64,000 bases of DNA from NCBI GenBank assembly GCA_030077755.1, contig JAQJZZ010000017.1, forward strand, positions 1,240,001 through 1,304,000, written 5' to 3'. The notes below the pieces were generated by a model. That model ran no database searches and was not told where the DNA came from. It saw only the letters and a program-made list of their open reading frames with translations. A program made the position numbers and the translations under genes. Shown piece after piece: positions 56,405 through 64,000 of the stretch; within the stretch, counting starts at the first letter, position 1; every line of letters begins with the position of its first letter. The DNA comes from Filosporella fistucella (lineage: Eukaryota > Ascomycota > Leotiomycetes > Helotiales).

Positions 56405-58159
56405 CTTGTCCAGATTGAGCGGTCTTGGTTTGCCAGAACTCCCAGAATTATCATTTCAATTGTATAGGTAGGAAAATAGATTTTAGTATGAACTTTATCA
56501 CCAACTAACGGTGATCATGCTAAGTTGTTTGTCCGGGTATGGTACGTTTCAAGGAGTTCCCTTTCCTCAGACTTGGAACTGGATGGTCGAAAACCTAGTT
56601 TCCAATGTGAGCCTAGAAAGTCGGAACAACAGATAGAACTGGCTCGATCTTAATTGGATTACTCACAGTTGATACGAAGTCTTGACTCTCAAGCTTTTGC
56701 TCTGGGAATGGAAAGCGTTTGGCTTTGCAGAATGGGTAAGAGAGGAACAATATTTGCTGACATACTGTTCCGGACTAATAATAAACGTAGTCAGCATTTT
56801 TTTCCGCATAAACCCCCAATGAATTGATCACTCTGCCAACTTGAAATGGTGGACTACGTGCTAATGAAGCAAGCCGGATCCATACGCCCTGCTTCTCAGT
56901 AAGAATGACGATGTGATGACCAAAGAAGATATCAACTTCAAAGTGAACTGCATGCTAGGTATAGTAGGGTAAGGCTTGCCACTTATGAATCATTAAGGTA
57001 ACAAATTCACTGAGCGGAAGCTAGACATGAAGCATTTGAAACCCGTCTAGAGGAAGAAAGGTGGATAAGCTCCGAGGGCCTATAGTGGAAACACAAGACA
57101 GCAGTAAATTTATAGCTCGAGGAAATGGAAAATGAGCTATCTTTGGTATTTAAATAATTCTGGATATCTTCGAAGTCAAAGAGTTTCATAGGCTGTCTAA
57201 TGGTGCTTTATAGGAATTTGCTCAGGCTATCAGGTTCACATTGGACAGTGGCAAAGAGAATAATCTCTAAAGTTCAGAGCATTGCTAGACATTTAGTGTC
57301 GTTTAATTGTTCTCTACGAGGATGGCTCTTCGAGACGTCGCTTGCCACTTGCCATCCTGCATATGGTTGGAGAGTAAATGAATGGTATGGCAGGGTAGCA
57401 ACACAGAACTTCGTCAGGTCTTTAGGAAACTGTATCATTAATTGACGAGGGCTGAATACCTGAAGAGCCTGTAAGCAGTTAACAATCACACCATGGCTTC
57501 ACTGACTCGCTGTGGAATGTACGAAGGACTTTGTCAAGTGCTCCGGAGATATCGGGCGACCAAGGTGTATGCTCTACGTTGCCCTATATTCTCCTAAACG
57601 GGCCGCAAGGTTGTTAAGCTTGTTACATTCAGAGCATGGAGGATTCAGGGCATAGGTAGGTAGTGTTTAAAGGACGCGATATAGTAATGCTAGGCGAGCC
57701 AGGGGCATTTCAAAGTCGACTTTGACCTGTGTTCCTAGGTAGGACTTTTGAGCTGGTCGGAGGTCCTTCGTACGTATGTGGCTGGAGTGACAAGGATAAA
57801 TCCCAGCGCTTGTGTTCCACTCCACTAAGAGTCCAGAATCCAGATCTTTCTACTCCGTAATCAGTAAATGCCCATCGCCTTAATATCAGACTCACCGAAG
57901 CACCCAAGTGAAACGTTCTCGAAAGTCTTTCCATTTATGAAGGTCTTCGACTCTGTCGTCCACAAAGACCTGAGGTAAATCGAGAAACACCTCCAATCTT
58001 CCGACTCGGTTAATGGCGGTCACGGGGTGTTCGTCTAGGGGATGGCTGTGCTTATAATATTTGCTACCGCAGCATAAACATCAACTACTCGAATTTCAAC
58101 CACAACTGCTCATCATCTGACAACCTTCGATCTTTGCTTTGCTTCCGAGGTAACCAAAG
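56405..58159. other. Intergenic, no gene recognised
   Basis: About 1.75 kb with only short, unconvincing frames (57007-57189, 57274-57489, 57710-57934, all -). The final 60 bp are CT-rich and probably the promoter of the phospholipase D-like gene. Confidence 0.45.
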
Positions 58160-59750
58160 ATGGCTCCGCCACCTTTGAGCTCGAAGCTTATCAATGATCT
58201 CTTCTTGCCCGAATTGCACTCGAAAGCCGGACCCAACAAAAAGGACGATCCAAATTACTGGGCTAGCACGCCACATACGCTCGTAGCAACAGCAAGAGCT
58301 ATAAATTTCAAGGTGGGAACTGGCTTTCAACTCCTTTCTGATGCATTTGCAAAGTGTGAAGGTGCTCATTCCGAGGTGATCATTGTCACTTGCTTCTGGG
58401 CGAAGTCACCCTCTCAAGAAGCTCTTTGCGCGTTGCTTAAGAAGTTGTCTGTCAAGGGAGTTGAGCAGAAACGCAAGATTGAGATTCGTCTGTGCTTTTC
58501 ATCTCTCTCCATCAAGCAAAAGCTCTTCCACACATTCTCGTTGAATGGAAAAGTCTACCCTGACAAGACCTGGGTTGAACTTGGTTTACCGTCGTCAGAT
58601 GAGTTGCCAGGAGTCAACATGATCGTCAAATCTATATTCATCCTGCCGTTCAGCGTCATCCACTCCAAATACATCATCGTTGACCGCAAACTGGCTTTTA
58701 TGCCTTCTTGCAATGTTAGCTGTAAGTTACCCATGAAGTCCTTGTCTTCCAACATTGTCTCGACTCCCACAGTTCTCTCTCATTAACGTTAGTACTGACT
58801 ATTCGCCTTTTCTAGGGGAGAAATGGTTCGAGGGTTGTGTTGAGTTTCAAGGCGACATCGTCAAGAAGCTACATGAGTTCTGGGTTGCGTTCTGGGAACG
58901 TAAGCACGGCTCAACGCTGCCTCCATTGCGTCGAATCAATGACGACGACTTCAATACCCCAGGCTCTTACTACTCCGTGAGTTTCTTTCCTCATCTTTGG
59001 AACATTATTTAAAACCTCAGCTCCCCCAACCCTCGTAATTGATCATTCAATTTTCTTATTTCCGAGCCCATACTGACTTGTCCCTAGGACCGTTTTCTCG
59101 ATCCACGAAGACCAATGCCTTCAAGTCTAAGTCAGACTACGACCTACCTTCTTCCTTCACCCCACCATATCAACCCTCGATTTGGCTTCATCTTCTCCAT
59201 CTCACCCCCATCAACTCCCCTTAACATGTTCGTGCTACAAATCCTAGGCCAGGCTCAGAAGAACATATGCATCCAGTCCCCCAACATCACGTGCAGAAAG
59301 GTCATCGACGCTCTCTTCGCTGCTCTCGCACGAGGCGTCCACGTCGCACTGATTACAAGTAGCAATTTGATGGTCATGGAGCAAATTGTCACCGCAGGCA
59401 CAACTACAGAGCGACAAATCACCAAGATGAAGAAGCGTTGGAACCGTATGAATGATAAATACGAAACCTCTCCCGACCCCGAATCAGCGAAAACAAAACC
59501 TGGTATACTGTCCATCTGGCTCTACAAACCAAAGGAAGGCATTGAAGATGAGAATGAAGCAGTTAAGAGCCATTTAAAACTCACCATAGTCGATGATTTT
59601 GTTACTGTTCTGGGAAGTGGGAATATGGATCGCGCTTCATTTTACACGAGCCAGGAGTTGGGAGTTGCTATTTGCTGTCCTGATTTTACCAAGGATCTCA
59701 AGAGGATCGTTGATAAGGGTTTGGTAAATAGACTGGACAAAATTTTCTAG
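58160..59750 (+). CDS. Phospholipase D-like (PLD superfamily) protein
   Basis: Exons are 58160-58721, 58816-58976 and 59088-59750, giving 461 residues. Two HKD-type motifs are seen: HSKYIIVD at residues 168-175 and HLKLTIVD at 403-410, the latter followed by GSGNMDRASFYTSQELG. The pair builds one active site that cuts phosphodiester bonds through a His intermediate. Splice joins are in phase (NVS|WEKWFEG at the first). There is no signal peptide, C2, PX or PH domain, so it belongs to the compact PLD-like group rather than classical Spo14-type phospholipase D. The substrate may be a lipid or nucleic acid; I cannot say which. The first ATG follows a short CT-rich leader. Confidence 0.88.
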
Positions 59751-59988
59751 CTTTCGATCATTTTTCGCATCTGGATATTCAGATTAGGTCCATAGCGATG
59801 GCGTTAAAGGGGTTGCTCAGGAAAAGCAACTAGATAGATACCCAGACGTCTTTACTATTGTTTGCCAACTGAGAAGCAATTTGAATTTATTCTCTACTTG
59901 CGATGTTCAAAAGTGACAACTCTCGGCACCAAATACCCTAAACACCAAGCACCTGACCATGCACCTGCCCCAACGCCAACACTGAAGT

Positions 59989-61639
59989 TTACCAACCCCA
60001 TGTACGAGTACTTGCTGTAAATACAGGTGGCTTCCATTTTATTTTCGTAGGGTCAATTGTTCTCTTTGGTTTGGTCTTCTGTTTCTCCTTCATTGCTTCA
60101 TACCGTTTGATAAGATGTGTAGGTATGACAATTTTATGCTCGCCTTTATGGTAGACTTGCATTTGCAAAGCTTGGAGCGTGCTCTCAACGTCTTGAGCAG
60201 TCATCGAAAGTTTCTGGGCCAGAGATTCAATGCTAACTCTCTCCTCGATAGCGTTGGCTTCTAGGAGGATCTCTAGCAAGTTCTCGGTCCAGTATTGGCG
60301 ATAAGACAGGAGGCCCAGATCCGAAAGAGGCTTTTCTGGTGAACCAAGCTTGTTCTCGATTGTAGAAAGCTCATAAGAGAATTGGATAAGAAGCCGACCA
60401 TAACCTTTTCTTTGGAACTGAGGAAGTGTCAAGATGCAAGCAACATTATATCCGTCAGCACTCTCTTTCTCTTTAGAGAAGTACCCCACCAGATGAAAGC
60501 CCTTCGAGTCTCTTGTAGTCATGACGTAGAACAAAAAGGGATCTACATCGTAGTACAATGTCTTATGGTCAAGGAACATTTTCGAGAGAAGACACAGGTT
60601 CCGGCACCAAACACGTTGTCGACGGCCGTCTATCTCGAAGAAAGATACATAGTCATCCCTGTATATTTCATTTCCAGGAGGATGTTGTAGTGTACACTTA
60701 TGTCGATGCCGTGTAAAGGATTTGATATCTCCATAATAGCTCAGACAAAATTCGCAAATGTACATAATGTCCTCCTGAGTGAAGACTTCGGGATAAGGAG
60801 AAAAGTACCAGGGGTAGAGGTCGAATTGGCCAAATTGAACCTTTGAGATATTTCGTATGCGAGATATCTCCGCTTGATTTTGGGTCATAGATCCTCCAAC
60901 ACGCAATTTTTCAATCTCTTCCTCACGGCTATAATGCTCTCCGTTTTCTGCTTTTGCCGCAACTGCTTCGACTACTGCCTCATCAACATCCATAGCATCC
61001 TCGTCGTCTGCCCCAGGTGTTGCATCGAGGTCGAGAGTTAGGGTAAGTTTCTCCTCGCCCTCGGGATCCGGGGTGCCCTTTTGGGACTCTACGAATTCTG
61101 TCCAGGGATGTGGCGTACTTGCTTCTGATGCAACAGACGCCTCTCTTGTAGCAGCAGGTCGCTTTTGTCCTTTTCTTTGGGCGACAGTCTTTTTCGCCAC
61201 AGGCGCTGCAGCTTTCTTTGTCTCCTTTGGTTTTTCCAAGCTAGGCCATTCTACCTCCTGAGTGAAGTCGATACGAGCAACGGGTACCCATTCATCGAGT
61301 CGTTTATTGAAATTATCAAAGTTGCAATAGAATTGCCGTCCACTTTTTGTCTCTTTAATACTAAGAATTTCTGCTCTACGAGGTTTCCCATCCTAGGAAA
61401 TATGTTAATATGAACTTCTTGGGTTGAATAAAACAGAATTTGGTTGTCAGAGTTGCAGCCTTGAGGTGGAGCTTACCTTTTCCACCATTGCGATACATCC
61501 GACTCTGCGGGGGACGTCAGTATATGCTTTGCGACCGTGGAGTTACGACTTACTTTAACGTATCGACTGTTGCTCTACCTTTGGGTTTTGGTGCAGGCGA
61601 GCCCACCGCGGGGTCCTGAGACTGTGCGCCACCTGCCAT
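59989..61639 (-). CDS. ESA1: Histone acetyltransferase ESA1 (MYST family, NuA4 catalytic subunit)
   Basis: Exons are 61639-61554, 61504-61477 (28 nt) and 61392-59989, giving 505 residues. The N-terminal Tudor-knot/chromo-like domain spans about 30-95: VGCIAMVEKDGKPRRAEILS, GRQFYCNFDNFNKRLDEWVP. An acidic, Lys-rich linker follows. The MYST domain starts near 230: ISKVQFGQFDLYPWYFSPYP, a C2HC finger CEFCLSYYGDIKSFTRHRHKC, then DVDPFLFYVMT, the catalytic Cys region YNVACILTLPQFQRKGYGRL, and LGSPEKPLSDLGLLSYRQYW with the catalytic Glu. ESA1 acetylates H4 and H2A in NuA4. The small second exon is confirmed by frame and by the conserved VGCIAMVEKDGKPR join. The gene is head-to-head with REX4. Confidence 0.96.
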
Positions 61640-61844
61640 GATAAAAATTACGGTTTGTTTGATGGAATTAAATTGTTGTTCAATTGATCGTGAGTTGCGA
61701 AGTTGATGTTCATGAGGGGCAACCACAAGGCTGAGGATGTTTTTTTAGGCGAGGCAATCGCCTAAGAAATATTTTCCTTGAAAACCAGACTCGGACTTCC
61801 TTGACTAACAAACCAAAATGATTCGATAGCACCACGATCACGAA
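61640..61844. promoter_or_regulatory. Divergent promoter, ESA1 / REX4
   Basis: A 205-bp spacer separates two divergent start codons. It contains no gene. The compact size means regulatory sites are necessarily shared. Confidence 0.45.
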
Positions 61845-62819
61845 ATGGCACCAGAACTTTCAAGTAATTGGAAGAAACTCCAGGCTCAGTTGAAACAGGA
61901 ATCAAACGCAGCTTCAGAACGAAAGCGGAAAGCTATTCCTACAGAGAGACAGCAAAATACTATCGCCAAGCGGAGAAGGTTGGAACAAAATCCAAGCAAG
62001 AGAGTTACGACTCCAGTAAAGGCTACCAACAAAGCGCGCAAAATGGGAACAGTCACAAGTGTCCCAGAGGTCCATTCCCCAGATCCAGCGGAGAATGCTC
62101 CATCAGCTTCCCTTGCGCTATGGGCGGAGGATAATGACATTTCTCCCAAAGATCTTGCAGAAGCATATGGAGGAGGCTTGAAGGACACCACAATCAAAGG
62201 AACCAAGGCCGATGTCATTAATGGTGGTTTGATGGAGGATGTGGAAATTGGCAAATATGTCGGCATCGATTGTGAGATGGTGGGAGTTGGTGGCGAGGAG
62301 GAGCGCTCAGTTTTGGCTCGAGTCAGTATCGTCAATTTCCACGGGACGCAAGTTTACGACTCCTTTGTCCGACCTAAGGAGTTCGTTACAGATTGGAGAA
62401 CACATGTCAGTGGGGTATCGCCGAAGAACATGGTCACAGCAAGAGATTTTGAGAAGGTACAGGAGGAAGTTGCTTCAATATTGCAAGGCAGGATAATAGT
62501 TGGACATGCGATCAAGAACGACTTAGCAGCTGTGATGTTGAGTCACCCGAGAAGAGATATACGAGATACGTCTAGGTTTTCCGGTTTCAGAAAATACAGC
62601 GCTGGAAAAACACCAAGTTTGAGAAAGCTGGCAAAGGAGATATTAGGGGTCGATATTCAAGGAGGAGAGCATTCGAGTATTGAGGACGCTCGGGCAACTA
62701 TGCTTCTCTTCAGGCGGCATAAGTCTGCCTTCGATATCGAGCACGCACAACGCTACCCAGCACCTGCACCAAAAGCATCAGGATCAAAGCCGAAGAAGAA
62801 GAAGAAGGGCAAGCGTTGA
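61845..62819 (+). CDS. REX4: RNA exonuclease 4 (REX4), DEDDh family
   Basis: A 324-residue intronless protein. The basic N-terminus has nuclear-type signals (KRKAIPTERQQ, AKRRRLEQNPSKR). The exonuclease domain covers about 137-300: YVGIDCEMVGVG with Asp142 and Glu144 (ExoI), VSGVSPKNMVTARDFEKVQE, GRIIVGHAIKNDLAAVML (ExoII), and GEHSSIEDARATMLLFRRHK (ExoIII with the His/Asp pair). The extreme C-terminus is a lysine run (KPKKKKKGKR). REX4 proteins work in pre-rRNA maturation, in the nucleolus. All catalytic residues are present, and the length is normal for the fungal family. Confidence 0.95.
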   Translation: MAPELSSNWKKLQAQLKQESNAASERKRKAIPTERQQNTIAKRRRLEQNPSKRVTTPVKATNKARKMGTVTSVPEVHSPDPAENAPSASLALWAEDNDISPKDLAEAYGGGLKDTTIKGTKADVINGGLMEDVEIGKYVGIDCEMVGVGGEEERSVLARVSIVNFHGTQVYDSFVRPKEFVTDWRTHVSGVSPKNMVTARDFEKVQEEVASILQGRIIVGHAIKNDLAAVMLSHPRRDIRDTSRFSGFRKYSAGKTPSLRKLAKEILGVDIQGGEHSSIEDARATMLLFRRHKSAFDIEHAQRYPAPAPKASGSKPKKKKKGKR

Positions 62820-63007
62820 ACGCTTCCAGCACTGGAAAGTTCCGAGATGAGATTCGAAGAGGCTGACTGTGTTAAAAGGTCATCTCTTCATTCTATCAGG
62901 TCTAAACGCCTTACCGAAAGGGATGGACGAGGCCTATCCCAGCGACATGAAAGCAAATCTTGTTTACCCAAACTCCACGCTACAAAAATGCGCTCACCCC
63001 ATCAAAA

Positions 63008-64000
63008 TTAGAGAGGGATTCCTTCCATCAACTCCATCGCTCCCTCACGACCAACTGTAATGATTGCGTCTCCCAAAGTTTTGGTTGCAAATCCAGCTTC
63101 GCAATATTCTATGGTCCAATTAGCGCCAGGCAAGAGAAACGCCTAATGTAGGCTCAGATACATACCGAAATAATATATCCACTTCTTCCGGAATACCCCG
63201 ACTTCCTTGTCACCCATGTCTTCGTGTTCTGCCATCAACGCTGGCCTGATTCGTGATTCAAAATTCTTGCAGAATGCCTCTCTCCATAGTCGCAAAGTCT
63301 TTGCATAATGGCCGCCAATGTTTTCAACACGTTCCACGACCAGCGTACCTTCCGAGCCCTTACTGATGGTGCTCACAAGCTGACTGATTGATGGCAAGTG
63401 CCCACCAGGAAAGATGTATTTTCGAATGAAGTCTTCCCCTTTCGCATATGTTTCATATCTCCCTTCTGGCATAGTAATGCACTGGAATACAGCGATTCCA
63501 TCCTTTTTCAAGAGGCGGTGGATGCATCCAAAATATGTTTCCAAATACTCTGCTCCAACCGCTTCTAGCATTTCAATTGAAATAACCTTATCGTAAAGCA
63601 CTTTCGGTGTCGGCAAAGCTCTGTAATCCATCAACAAGACCTCAATCTTGTCTTGGAATCCAGCTGCCGCAATCCGCTTCTCGGCTAGTGCCTTTTGCTC
63701 AATTGACAAGGTCAATGAAGTGACTCGGCATCCGGTCCTTCGGACTGCTTGCATTGCAAAGGATCCCCATCCAGTGCCTATCTCCAGCACATGGTCGCTA
63801 GGTTTTATATGTGCGCCATCTATAAATCGATCCAGCTTAGTCATTTGTGCTGCTTCCAAAGTTTCTTCCTCGACGTCTGCGCTTGAGACGGGCTTCCAGA
63901 TCGGGCACGAGTAAGTCATGTCATCGGAGAGAAACGCTGCGAACATTTCGTTACTGATGTCATAGTGTGCTGAGACGTTCAATAGCGAATTAGATAACGT
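63008..64000 (-). CDS. Cyclopropane-fatty-acyl-phospholipid synthase-like methyltransferase (partial)
   Basis: The 5' part lies beyond the right edge; the frame is open through 64000. In the window are exons from 64000 to 63166 and 63108-63008, with the last joining WIYYF to EYCEAGFATKTLGDAIITVG. Motifs of the CFA synthase family are NVSAHYDISNEMFAAFLSDD, MTYSCPIW, the SAM-binding loop VLEIGTGWGSFAMQA, LTLSIEQKALAEKRI, DKVISIEMLEAVGAEYLETY and YIFPGGHLPSISQL. The enzyme methylates or cyclopropanates unsaturated acyl chains using S-adenosylmethionine. In fungi, long N-terminal amine-oxidase-like parts can be fused to this domain; whether that holds here cannot be seen. Confidence 0.9.

Noticed and set aside
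1..64000. CRISPR array, operons or ribosome-binding sites
   Set aside because: Gene structure with spliceosomal introns is eukaryotic; no direct-repeat/spacer array was seen.

Overview
The window reads as nuclear DNA of a filamentous ascomycete (Pezizomycotina; gene content and style fit Leotiomycetes/Helotiales, but that is inference). The evidence is short GT-AG introns (about 40-65 bp) with CTRAC/CTAAY branch points, two HET-domain loci, Zn2Cys6 regulators, CT-rich promoters, TACCTACC/GGTAGGTA motifs and a set of housekeeping genes with fungal architecture. All exon joins were made by eye from splice signals, reading phase and family conservation.

Layout. 1.1-5 kb: BEM1-type polarity scaffold and a zinc-finger (WRKY-GCM1/FAR1-like) DNA-binding protein. 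5.3-8.8 kb: acyltransferase-3 membrane protein and an intact HET protein. 9.1-14.6 kb: thymidylate synthase, an AYR1-like SDR, a decayed second SDR and an SMP-30/lactonase-like protein. 15.5-17.7 kb: ATP synthase subunit k and MTP18/MTFP1 share one divergent promoter; a tRNA-Asp-like locus with an intron follows. 18.5-25 kb: CUZ1-like AN1 protein, penicillin acyltransferase-like Ntn hydrolase, GNAT, CENP-L/Fta1 and a DUF302 protein. 25.6-33.5 kb: a six-exon Zn2Cys6 regulator, a leucine-rich conserved protein, and a second Zn2Cys6 regulator with a PAS-like region whose zinc cluster is completed by an 8-nt microexon. 33.5-50 kb: about 16.6 kb with no convincing gene. 50-53 kb: nine-exon peroxisomal-type Lon protease. 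54.2-56.4 kb: a decayed HET gene fused to a PHD finger. 58-64 kb: phospholipase D-like protein, ESA1 (MYST acetyltransferase), REX4 exonuclease and the 3' part of a cyclopropane-fatty-acid synthase-like methyltransferase that runs off the right edge.

The genes do not form one pathway or a biosynthetic cluster; most are conserved core genes. Accessory signal lies in the HET genes, the decayed SDR and HET-PHD genes, a few unidentified broken coding stretches, and the long intergenic block upstream of the microexon-bearing regulator.
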